DNA of 15,524 nucleotides from JBDKTK01 sp039680225 (GTDB lineage: Bacteria > Desulfobacterota > Syntrophia > Syntrophales > UBA4778). The notes beneath the pieces are model-generated. The model was not told the origin of the DNA. It made no database searches and saw only the letters and a program-made list of their open reading frames with translations. Of the stretch, positions 9,062 through 15,493 are shown piece after piece. The translations under genes were made by a program, and so were the position numbers. The DNA lies in contig JBDKTK010000344.1 of assembly GCA_039680225.1 (NCBI GenBank), positions 1-15,524 on the forward strand, given 5' to 3'. Numbering within the stretch: the stretch's first letter is position 1; every line of letters starts with the position of its first letter.

Positions 9062-9329
9062 AAATGAAGATGTCGTTTCCGGGCGCGAATTAATAAAACC
9101 AGTTTACAATAATTAATGAAGAATTTCTTATCTCATGCAAGCTGCTTTGTCCAGAAAAAATGCGTATATGAATGATGGGAAAACCTTGCTGTTCTTGGCC
9201 GGCAAAGAATTTTAGCGTCTGTTTGCTTTACTTGAGCAAACGGCGAAACATTAATGCGCTTCCCGGCGCGGATTTTCCTTGCTCTGTTTGTTTGATTTGT
9301 CCGGGCAAGCCGGGGGAAAGGGACGGCTG
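9062..9329 (-). promoter_or_regulatory. Upstream region of the T6SS operon, with a 9-pair dyad
   Basis: These 268 bases lie between the end of the LysR gene and tssJ, and no supported gene was found in them. They must hold the tssJ promoter unless the operon is read from lysR. The part nearest tssJ is AT-rich, but I found no convincing -35/-10 pair. An inverted repeat GTTTGCT-TTACTTG-AGCAAAC occupies 9221-9241 and extends to 9219-9243 with one G-U pair. It is not followed by a T run on either strand, so it is a better candidate for a protein-binding site than for a terminator. No clear intrinsic terminator for lysR is visible. Confidence 0.35.
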
Positions 9330-10217
9330 TCAAGGGCGGGCCGATTCCCTGGCCACGCTGATAAACTTTTTCAGGACGGGGGATGTGTTTTCGCTTGACC
9401 ATGCCATGGTAAGCTCGGTTTGCGGCCCGTTTTCGATTTTCCTGAATGCGACCCCCTTCATCCGGGAGCGCTGCATGGATGCGGGGACCACTGCTATGCC
9501 GACCCCGGCCGCGACCATCCCGATGATGGTATGGAACTGCGAAGCTTCGAGGACTATTTCGGGGCTGAACCCCTCCGACTGGCACATCGCGATGACCTGG
9601 TCGAAAAACCCCGGCCCCCTCGACCTCGGGATCATGATGAAGGGCTCTTTCGCGAGCATTTTAAGGGGAATCGAAGCCCTGCCCTTCAGCTTGTGGCTGC
9701 CGGGAATGGCCGCGACAAGCGACTCGCTCAGAACGGTTTCAAACGAAAGGCCTTCGTTTTCCATTCCCCGGGGGGGCCGCATGAACCCCACATGGATCCT
9801 TCCGTCGCGCAGGGCTTCGATCTGCTGGTTCGTATTCAATTCGGCCAGCGAGAGTTCCACTTCCGGAAGGCGTTTCCGGAACTCGCGGATGACGTCCGGC
9901 AGCACGCTGTAATTCGCCGACCCGATATAGCCCACTGAGAGCCGGCCGATCTCGCCCTTGCCGGCGCGGACCGCCCTGCGGAGGGCCTCCTCGGAAAGGG
10001 CCAGGATCTTGCGGGCGTCCTGGAGCAGCACCTGTCCCGCCGGGGTGAGCTCGACGTGGCGCCTGGTCCGCGTGAAAAGCTTCACCCCGATCCTTTCCTC
10101 CAGCTGGATTATCTGCTGGCTCAGCGGCGGCTGCGATATATTAAGCCTTTTGGCCGCCCTCCCGAAATGGAGTTCTTCCGCCACGGCAACGAAATAGGTA
10201 AGGAGCCTTGATTCCAT
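9330..10217 (-). CDS. LysR-family transcriptional regulator
   Basis: This is a DNA-binding regulator expected to sense a small molecule, possibly an acyl or carboxylic metabolite of the adjacent operon. Residues 1-61 form the winged helix-turn-helix with the LysR signature FGRAAKRLNISQPPLSQQI (18-36), LEERIGVKLF and ELTPAG. A linker helix and a two-subdomain effector-binding region (about 90-295) follow, and the length of 295 is standard. The N-terminal sequence resembles the CatR/BenM branch, but that does not fix the ligand. The ATG has AAAGG at about 7 bases. The gene is divergent from the phosphotransacylase/acyl-CoA dehydrogenase operon and separated by a dyad-containing region, the usual LysR layout in which the regulator controls its divergent neighbour and often represses itself. 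Confidence 0.95.
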   Translation of the reverse strand: MESRLLTYFVAVAEELHFGRAAKRLNISQPPLSQQIIQLEERIGVKLFTRTRRHVELTPAGQVLLQDARKILALSEEALRRAVRAGKGEIGRLSVGYIGSANYSVLPDVIREFRKRLPEVELSLAELNTNQQIEALRDGRIHVGFMRPPRGMENEGLSFETVLSESLVAAIPGSHKLKGRASIPLKMLAKEPFIMIPRSRGPGFFDQVIAMCQSEGFSPEIVLEASQFHTIIGMVAAGVGIAVVPASMQRSRMKGVAFRKIENGPQTELTMAWSSENTSPVLKKFISVARESARP

Positions 10218-10351
10218 TAATTTACCTTTAATCTAATTCACAAATCGTCTTAATCTGATATGAATAATATATTTTTCATTTCAGAAAAATTATAATACGT
10301 TCTTTCCCAAGTCAAGGATATTAAAAAATAATTTGTTAAAAGGGGATGGAA
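10218..10351. promoter_or_regulatory. Divergent lysR / acyl operon control region: 32-base dyad and back-to-back promoters
   Basis: A dyad spans 10254-10285 with 14 of 16 base pairs matching; its outer arms are TCTGATATGAA and TTCATTTCAGA. The bases ATTATAAT at 10289-10296 contain a perfect TATAAT on each strand. On the plus strand TATAAT (10291-10296) has no recognisable -35, because the dyad occupies that position, as expected for an activator-dependent promoter. On the minus strand TTGACT (10315-10310) sits 15 bases from TATAAT (10294-10289), so lysR transcription would start close to or within the dyad, which fits autorepression. AAAGGGG at 10339-10345 precedes the downstream gene. The sites are seen directly; their function is inferred from general LysR behaviour. 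Confidence 0.6.
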
Positions 10352-11266
10352 ATGATCAGGTCTCTGAATGATTTTGCCAGGCTTGCGGGAGAAAAAGGGC
10401 CGAAAAGGATGGCCGTGCTCGCGCCCGAGGACGAGGATTTCATGACGGCCGTCAAAGCGGGTTTTGAAAAGGGGTATATCGAGCCGGTGCTCATCGGCGA
10501 TTCGCGCAAGATGGAAGAGGTCGCCGGCAAGGTCGGGTTCAATATCAGCCCGTTTGAAAAGATTATCGAGACTGACCGGCAGGCTATTGCGGACCTCGGC
10601 ATCGGCATGCTGTTTTCCGGAAAGATCGCCCTGGCCAGCAAGGGGCAGATCCCGACCGCTTTCATTTACCGCTCGATCATCAGGGCGGAAGCCAAACTCG
10701 GGTCCGGCATGACGGTCAGCGTCATTTCCATCTGGGAGGTGCCGGGCATTGACCACCTTGTAGCCTTTACGGACACTGGGGTGAGCATCAACCCGGACCT
10801 GAAGACAAAGGTCGACATCCTTAAAAACGCCCTGTTCATGTACCGGCTGCTGGGGTTCAAAAAACCGAGGGTCTCGGTCCTTTCCGGCCGGCGGGCCTTC
10901 GGGGGCAACCTGAGGTCGTACCGCGACTACAGGGAGATAAGGAAAATGGCCGAATCCGGCGCACTGGGGGAATGCGAAATCCTCGAGGCAACCGACTTTA
11001 CGGGGATGCTGCTGGGCGCCAAAGGCGGGCTGAAGAATTTTCAAGATGTCGACATGGGGAAATTGCCCCATATACTCCTCGTGCCCTGCCTTGATACGGG
11101 CAATATACTCTGCAAGCTCGATGTCTTCCTGGATGTGCAACGCTGCTCTTTGTCCGTGACGTCGAGGGGCGCCGTATGCATTCCGGCCAGATCGGATTTC
11201 AGCGAATCGATCCTGGGGCAGATAGCGATGGGAGTGGCGGTGGCAGACAGGATGAAAGGGGAGTGA
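10352..11266 (+). CDS. Divergent phosphate acetyl/butyryltransferase-family protein (first of a tandem pair)
   Basis: The family transfers an acyl group between CoA and phosphate. The canonical-looking core EVPGIDHLVAFTDTGVSINP (131-150, counting from the ATG at 10346) is followed by KTKVDILKNA, and near the C-terminus come TGNILCK (251-257) and PARSDFSES (280-288). The latter aligns with the usual SRADS phosphate-binding segment, keeping Arg and Asp but with Ala for Ser. The usual DGPLALD-type segment is missing and replaced by EATDFTGMLLGAKGG (214-228). The protein may therefore be non-canonical, or need its neighbour. ATGs exist at 10346 and 10352; AGGGG touches the first but is 6 bases from the second, so I prefer 10352 (304 residues). 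It is the first gene of the operon and ends 3 bases before the next gene. Confidence 0.8.
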   Translation: MIRSLNDFARLAGEKGPKRMAVLAPEDEDFMTAVKAGFEKGYIEPVLIGDSRKMEEVAGKVGFNISPFEKIIETDRQAIADLGIGMLFSGKIALASKGQIPTAFIYRSIIRAEAKLGSGMTVSVISIWEVPGIDHLVAFTDTGVSINPDLKTKVDILKNALFMYRLLGFKKPRVSVLSGRRAFGGNLRSYRDYREIRKMAESGALGECEILEATDFTGMLLGAKGGLKNFQDVDMGKLPHILLVPCLDTGNILCKLDVFLDVQRCSLSVTSRGAVCIPARSDFSESILGQIAMGVAVADRMKGE

Positions 11267-11269
11267 GCG

Positions 11270-12163
11270 ATGGGCACATTCGAAGAAATTATTAATATTG
11301 CGAAATCGTCCGGAGTGAAAAGAATCGCGGTCCCGAAAGCGTCGCAAGGCGACCTGAAAATCCTGGCCCTGGCGGGGGAGGAAAAACTGGCCATGCCCAT
11401 CCTGATAGGCGAGCGCGGCAAAATGGAAGCGCTGGCAAAAAAGAATTTCCCCCGGGCGCTGGATTATGAAATCGAGGACGCTAAAGCGGGCGGGGAGCTC
11501 GCAGCGGCAATATCAGTCATCAAGGAGGGGAGGGCCGATGTACTGATGCGCGGAGCTTTCGAGCCGAAAGCCTTCTCGCGCGCGGTCCTCGACCCGAAAA
11601 CGGGCCTGATGAAGAACAAACTGGCCAGCCACGCCCTGGTCGTCCAGCTTATGAAAACGGACAAGCTCATCATCGTGACGGACACGTATGTGAACAACTT
11701 CCCTGCCATAGCCGCGAAGCTGCAGATAACCGATCAGGCCATAACCCTGGCGGGCAAGCTGGGGATAGATTGCCCCAAGATAGCAGCGCTCGCGGCGATC
11801 GAGGGAGTGAACCCGAGCATCCCGTCTACTCTTGACGCCGCGCTGCTGTCGAAAATGGCGGAGCGCAAGCAGTTCGGCAAGGCGCTGATCGAGGGTCCCC
11901 TCGACATAGATTGCGCCCTGAGCCAGTCGGCGGCGGGCCGCAAAGGCGTGAAGAGCGTCGTGACCGGCAATGCGGATATTTACATCGTGCCCGAGGTCGA
12001 GACGGGTTACCTCCTGGCCCAGACCCTCGTTTTCTTCGGTAGGATGAGGGCGGCGGGGGTCATGCTGGGGATGGTGAAACCCATTATCCTCAATCTGCCG
12101 TTCATCCCGGAAGGGGGCAGGCTCGGGGAAATCGCGCTCGCCTGCCGTATTTCCTGTAAATAA
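11270..12163 (+). CDS. Phosphate acetyl/butyryltransferase-family protein (second of a tandem pair)
   Basis: This is a 297-residue member of the same family, about the usual length for phosphate butyryltransferase. It retains AIEGVNPSIPSTLDAALLSK (177-196), the EGPLDID segment (208-214), KGVKSVVTGNADIYIVPEVE (225-244), and the N-terminal layout. It departs from the consensus elsewhere: TDTYVNNFP replaces the usual TDxxxNxxP-type stretch, and LNLPFIPEGG (274-283) stands where the Ser-Arg dyad of SRADS would be. It thus lacks a segment that its upstream neighbour keeps, and keeps one that the neighbour lacks. The start follows the previous stop by 3 bases, with GGGGAGTGA as Shine-Dalgarno, so the two are translationally coupled. 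No acyl-phosphate kinase gene accompanies them in the window. Confidence 0.85.
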   Translation: MGTFEEIINIAKSSGVKRIAVPKASQGDLKILALAGEEKLAMPILIGERGKMEALAKKNFPRALDYEIEDAKAGGELAAAISVIKEGRADVLMRGAFEPKAFSRAVLDPKTGLMKNKLASHALVVQLMKTDKLIIVTDTYVNNFPAIAAKLQITDQAITLAGKLGIDCPKIAALAAIEGVNPSIPSTLDAALLSKMAERKQFGKALIEGPLDIDCALSQSAAGRKGVKSVVTGNADIYIVPEVETGYLLAQTLVFFGRMRAAGVMLGMVKPIILNLPFIPEGGRLGEIALACRISCK

Positions 12164-12180
12164 AGGAGAAAGGACATCTC

Positions 12181-13320
12181 GTGAATTTCAATCTCACCGA
12201 AGAGCAGGAACTTATTCGCAGCAACATGCGGGAATTTGCCCTGAAGCACGTCGAGCCCATCGCCGCGGAACTCGATGAGAACAGCCGCCACCCGGATGAG
12301 GTTTTCAAAAAGCTGGCCGAAGGGGGTTGGATGGGGATCCCCATCCAGCAGGAGTTCGGGGGCGCCGGCGCCGATTTCCTGACGCACGCCGTTGCGGTCG
12401 AAGAGATTTCGCGGTCGTGCTCGTCGACCGGATTCACGTTCTCCTTTCATGCCGGGATCATCGGTATGTCACTCAACAATTACGGGACGGCCGAACAGAA
12501 AAAGAGATTCCTCGTCCCCCTGGCGAAGGAGGGGCGGATGGCGGCGTTCCTGCTCACCGAGCCGGGGGCGGGCACCGACGTTTCAGCAATAACCACGGCC
12601 GCGGCAAGGGACGGCAACGATTTCGTCCTTAACGGCACGAAGACATTCGTCTCCAACGGGCCGATCGCCGAAATATATATCGTCTTTTGCTGGACGGACA
12701 GGTCCGCGGGCAAGAAGGGCATGAGCGCCTTCATTGTCCCGAAAGGCACCCCCGGCCTCATGCCAGGCAAGCCCTTTCACAAGATGGGCCTGCGCTCTTC
12801 CCAGACCTCGGAGGTGTATTTCAGGGATTGCCGCGTCCCGGCGCAGAACATGCTCGGTCCCGAAGGGGCCGGCCTGGAAATAGCAATGAAGGGCTTCGAG
12901 CACGGCAGGGTCGGGATAGCCGCCCAGGCGGTCGGCATTCTCCAGGCCGCGCTCGACGAGACGATCAGATACTCAAAAGAGCGCGTCCAGTTCGGCGGCC
13001 CCATTTCCCGCCAGCAGGCCATAGCTTGGATGATCTCCGACATGGCCGTCGACCTCGCGGCGGCGCGGTTCCTCGCCCATAACGCGGCCTGGCTCAGGGA
13101 CCGGAAAAGGCCCTTCGGCCGGGAAGCTTCCATGGCCAAGCTCTTCGCAACCGAGAAGGCGATGCAGCACACGGTCAAGGCGGTCCAGGTCCACGGCGGT
13201 TACGGTTACATCAAGGGGGCGAAAGTCGAGAGGCTGATGCGCGACGCGAAGATCGCCGAGATTTACGAGGGGACGTCCGAGGCTCAGCGGCTCGTGATCT
13301 CCGGAAGTTTATTGCGCTGA
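12181..13320 (+). CDS. Short-chain acyl-CoA dehydrogenase, butyryl-CoA dehydrogenase-like
   Basis: This is a FAD enzyme that oxidises an acyl-CoA to the 2,3-enoyl-CoA, normally passing electrons to an electron-transfer flavoprotein; it could also act in the reductive direction. The 379-residue length is typical of the soluble family. Signature 1 is LLTEPGAGTDVS (124-135), KERVQFG lies at 266-272, QVHGGYGY at 336-343, and the catalytic glutamate is E363 in IYEGT, the position used by short- and medium-chain enzymes rather than the isovaleryl/long-chain alternative. The start is GTG, preceded by AAAGGAGAAAGGA, and the gene begins 17 bases after the second phosphotransacylase gene, so it belongs to that operon. 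The exact acyl chain cannot be read from sequence; no etfAB is in the window. Confidence 0.93.
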   Translation: MNFNLTEEQELIRSNMREFALKHVEPIAAELDENSRHPDEVFKKLAEGGWMGIPIQQEFGGAGADFLTHAVAVEEISRSCSSTGFTFSFHAGIIGMSLNNYGTAEQKKRFLVPLAKEGRMAAFLLTEPGAGTDVSAITTAAARDGNDFVLNGTKTFVSNGPIAEIYIVFCWTDRSAGKKGMSAFIVPKGTPGLMPGKPFHKMGLRSSQTSEVYFRDCRVPAQNMLGPEGAGLEIAMKGFEHGRVGIAAQAVGILQAALDETIRYSKERVQFGGPISRQQAIAWMISDMAVDLAAARFLAHNAAWLRDRKRPFGREASMAKLFATEKAMQHTVKAVQVHGGYGYIKGAKVERLMRDAKIAEIYEGTSEAQRLVISGSLLR

Positions 13321-13349
13321 AAAAATTCGGGCAGGGAGGCTGACAGGAG

Positions 13350-13407
13350 AAAAAGCTTCCCCGCATCTGCACGCCATCCGCAGCCCCGGCTAATGCAGAT
13401 GCGAAGC
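13350..13407 (-). terminator. Intrinsic terminator overlapping the end of the zinc-ribbon gene
   Basis: On the minus strand, GCTTC and GCATCTGCA (sharing the junction base region 13394-13407) pair with TGCAGATGC and GAAGC (13355-13371) in a 14-pair stem with a 3-base bulge and a 22-base loop. The stem is followed directly by TTTTTC. The upstream arm includes the last codons of the zinc-ribbon gene and the loop begins at its stop codon. The plus-strand acyl-CoA dehydrogenase transcript would meet the same stem convergently but with no T run after it, so termination is mainly expected for the minus strand. Confidence 0.6.
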
Positions 13408-14199
13408 CGCCCGGGGCTTGCAGGGATTGAGCGACTCGCTCAGCCTGACGACGTAGCCGAAGAGAAAATCCTTCTCGACATTCTTCCTGATTACGCCCTG
13501 GCGCATTGCCAGGAACCGCCTCAGGTCTTTGTCCGGCCACAGGGCCCGGAACGCCATACCGTAAAAGTAGATGGTCTTTTCAATGCTTTGCTCGAGGACG
13601 CTGCGGAACCACTGATCCTGCTGCTCCTCATCAGCCAGCAGGAATCGCAGGTAATTCTCGTTTATCCTCAGGGCAAGGCAGAACAGGACGCGGCCGTCGA
13701 TCTCGTTATCGGGATTCAGCTGCCGGAAGCAGCTTTCGTTGAAGCCTGTTTCCTCGCTCATGAGGGCGGATATCAGCGCTGTGCGTTCGGCGGCGGCGAG
13801 CTCGCCGCATTTGCCGTCATGGATGAATTCCTCGACGTACCTGTAAATGTACCCGGTCAGGGTATTTGTCAGGCCCATCGCGAAGACGTCCCTGAGTTCT
13901 TCCGGCCAGTCTTCATTATCGTGATAGCCGAACCCGAAAACATGCGCTTCGTCCTGGAACTCGATCTCGCACCTTCTCTGGATAACCCTTTCCGAAACCC
14001 CCGGAAAGTAGCGGGCCCTGCGCGGATTGTCCTTGTCTGCAACCAGATTGTACAGAGAGGTCATCAGGTCAAAGAAGTGTTCAGGTTTGGCATTGACCTT
14101 ATCGAGCGCGAGAAAGATCGGCTCTCCGCAGATGGGACAATTTCTCAGGAAACAGTGGACCCAGACGCCGCATTTGCCGCATTGCAAGCTCTCATCCAT
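13390..14199 (-). CDS. Uncharacterised protein with N-terminal CxxC-CxxC zinc ribbon
   Basis: I do not recognise the family. The 269-residue product begins with Cys7, Cys10, Cys21 and Cys24 in a CxxC-N10-CxxC arrangement, with extra His15 and Cys16 between, which looks like a zinc-ribbon or rubredoxin-type knuckle. The rest is a soluble, probably mostly helical body rich in charged and aromatic residues (for example EDWPEELRDVFAMGLTNTL and QWFRSVLEQSIEKTIYFYG), with no membrane segment or signal peptide. The ATG at 14199 has a GGGGGG-type Shine-Dalgarno about 6 bases upstream, and codon third positions look GC-rich like the neighbours, supporting a real gene over the overlapping plus-strand open frame. 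It is divergent from vgrG and convergent with the acyl-CoA dehydrogenase. A T6SS-related role is possible only by proximity. Confidence 0.75.
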   Translation of the reverse strand: MDESLQCGKCGVWVHCFLRNCPICGEPIFLALDKVNAKPEHFFDLMTSLYNLVADKDNPRRARYFPGVSERVIQRRCEIEFQDEAHVFGFGYHDNEDWPEELRDVFAMGLTNTLTGYIYRYVEEFIHDGKCGELAAAERTALISALMSEETGFNESCFRQLNPDNEIDGRVLFCLALRINENYLRFLLADEEQQDQWFRSVLEQSIEKTIYFYGMAFRALWPDKDLRRFLAMRQGVIRKNVEKDFLFGYVVRLSESLNPCKPRAASHLH

Positions 14200-14782
14200 T
14201 TCATCCCCCCGGAGTTCAGGCGTGAAGCTTGTTTACTATGTTGTCTGCTTTCCTGGTTTCTTTTTTGTTTGCTGTGGAGACGGGTAAACTTCCAGAATTG
14301 GCCCTGTTCCCTTTTTTCATTCCTCCCGCTGCGGGCGGACAGGGAAAATAGTGCTGCGCCGAGATGGATATATATAGACTGTTTCCAGAGATCATCGAAA
14401 ATTCACAAGTTTTATGTAACTCAAACCTTTTGTTAAGTCAAAAAAAATTGAGCGGGGGCATGCCTATAATGGTTTTTTATATTGATTGATCATTCATGCT
14501 AATGATTTGTCCTACAATTTATCGTAATATTTCAAATGAAATCGCAGTATTCCGCACAATCAAATGAATAATCGTTCGACAACATCCTAGCCTGATAAGA
14601 ATAACACCCTGCCTATATTTACATATCATAAGATTATAATTTTCCTGTTTGACTACATTTTTTCTGGATAATATCCTAAATAAATGATAAACCCCGACAA
14701 CCAACAAAGAATATTTCTGCCCCAAAACACGTCACGGAAGGGCAGGTTAAGTTCACAGACTCAAAATAAGGAGGGCAATAAA
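14200..14782. other. Gene-poor intergenic region between the zinc-ribbon gene and vgrG, AT-rich on the right
   Basis: I see no supported gene here. The left part (14200-14345) is mixed in composition and holds a GC-rich imperfect fold, with arms CCCTGT (14302-14307) and ACAGGG (14339-14344) around a CCCG/CGGG mini-hairpin, without a T run on either side. The right part (about 14400-14700) is markedly AT-rich. It contains the palindrome GGCATGCC (14457-14464) touching a TATAAT, the inverted repeat ATTTCA-AA-TGAAAT (14529-14542), and a direct repeat TCAAATGAA at 14532 and 14560. Promoters for both divergent genes should lie in this stretch. Confidence 0.5.
14649..14677 (+). promoter_or_regulatory. 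Candidate sigma70-type promoter for vgrG
   Basis: TTGACT (14649-14654) and TATCCT (14672-14677) are separated by 17 bases, giving a good -35 and a mediocre -10. Transcription would start near 14684 and leave a leader of about 100 bases before the vgrG ATG. No sigma54-type GG-N10-GC element was seen nearby. This is a pattern match only. Confidence 0.35.
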
Positions 14783-15493
14783 ATGGCTTTGAGCGGTTTA
14801 CAGACGGGGGAGGAATTAACCGCGGAATTCAACAATATCCTGAACAGCAGCAAGATCACTTTCAAAATTGAAGGCCTGGGCTACAAGGTGGCCGTTGAAA
14901 GTTTTGAGATAAACGAGGGTCTGTCAACATGCTTCGACGCCAGGATATCCCTGGTAAGCCTGGATTTGATCCGGATCGGGGAAGTCATGAAAAGACCGGG
15001 GACGCTCTGGATATACGGCAGCCCGGAACCCCGCTATTTTCACGGCCGGATCAGCCGTTTCCAGTATGCAGGCATGAACGGAAAATACCACCTGTACGAA
15101 ATCAGCCTCGTGCCCGAATTCTGGTTTTTGCTCATGAACGAAAATTGCCGGATCTTTCACAACATGAAACTGGTCGATATCGTAAAAAAGGTGCTCGATC
15201 TAAATAAAATCACATCAGACAATTACGAATTCAGAGCCCTGGATAAACGATTCGATCAAGAGGAAAACGCAATAGAATATTGCGTCCAATATCACGAAAA
15301 CGACCTCGCCTTTCTCTCCCGCAACCTGGGAGAAGAAGGCATATGCTGCTTTTTCGAGCACAGCAAAGAAAAATCGAAACTCATATTTGCCGACGATAAT
15401 CGCGCCTTTAACACACTCGGCCCGAAAACCGCCAACAGCGGCATCACCGCCATCAACTTCCAGGGGTCCGGAAACACACAAGCAGCAAAGTGA
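14783..15493 (+). CDS. vgrG: T6SS spike protein VgrG/TssI, N-terminal gp27-like part; stops early (probable frameshift or truncation)
   Basis: VgrG trimers form the puncturing spike on the Hcp tube and carry effectors. The 236 residues match the first part of the gp27-like domain: YFHGRISRFQY (85-95), CRIFHNMKLVDIVKKVL (122-138), and the diagnostic YCVQYHENDLAFLSRN followed by EEGICCFFEH (166-193). A full VgrG has about 600 residues or more, with the rest of gp27, an OB-fold gp5 domain and a beta-helix needle, none of which is present before the TGA at 15491. The ATG at 14783 is chosen over an upstream in-frame one at 14684 because AAGGAGG lies 8 bases before it and the extra 33 residues look non-coding. 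One base back from the stop, another frame reads VKDIWDRSTCA to the window edge, so a one-base loss near 15487-15489 is plausible. Codons are more AT-rich than in the T6SS core. Confidence 0.85.
   Translation: MALSGLQTGEELTAEFNNILNSSKITFKIEGLGYKVAVESFEINEGLSTCFDARISLVSLDLIRIGEVMKRPGTLWIYGSPEPRYFHGRISRFQYAGMNGKYHLYEISLVPEFWFLLMNENCRIFHNMKLVDIVKKVLDLNKITSDNYEFRALDKRFDQEENAIEYCVQYHENDLAFLSRNLGEEGICCFFEHSKEKSKLIFADDNRAFNTLGPKTANSGITAINFQGSGNTQAAK

Noticed and set aside
9137..9153. Sigma54-like TGGACA...TTGC on the minus strand upstream of tssJ
   Set aside because: The GG and GC dinucleotides are separated by 12 bases rather than the required 10.
10250..11347. Minus-strand open frame of 365 codons opposite the first phosphotransacylase gene
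   Set aside because: It overlaps the dyad/promoter region and two genes on the other strand and has His/Arg/Asp-rich composition typical of a shadow frame.
14302..14344. GC-rich fold with CCCTGT/ACAGGG arms as an intrinsic terminator
   Set aside because: There is no T run after the stem on either strand, the inner hairpin is only four pairs, and no gene end lies nearby to be terminated.
13393..14436. Plus-strand open frame of 347 codons opposite the zinc-ribbon gene
   Set aside because: It is longer than the minus-strand gene, but the minus strand has a good ribosome site, a Cys-Cys knuckle and a matching terminator, while this one continues into non-coding sequence.
14684..14782. Upstream ATG that would add 33 residues to VgrG
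   Set aside because: The added segment is not VgrG-like, lies at the predicted transcription start, and the internal ATG at 14783 has an AAGGAGG at good spacing.
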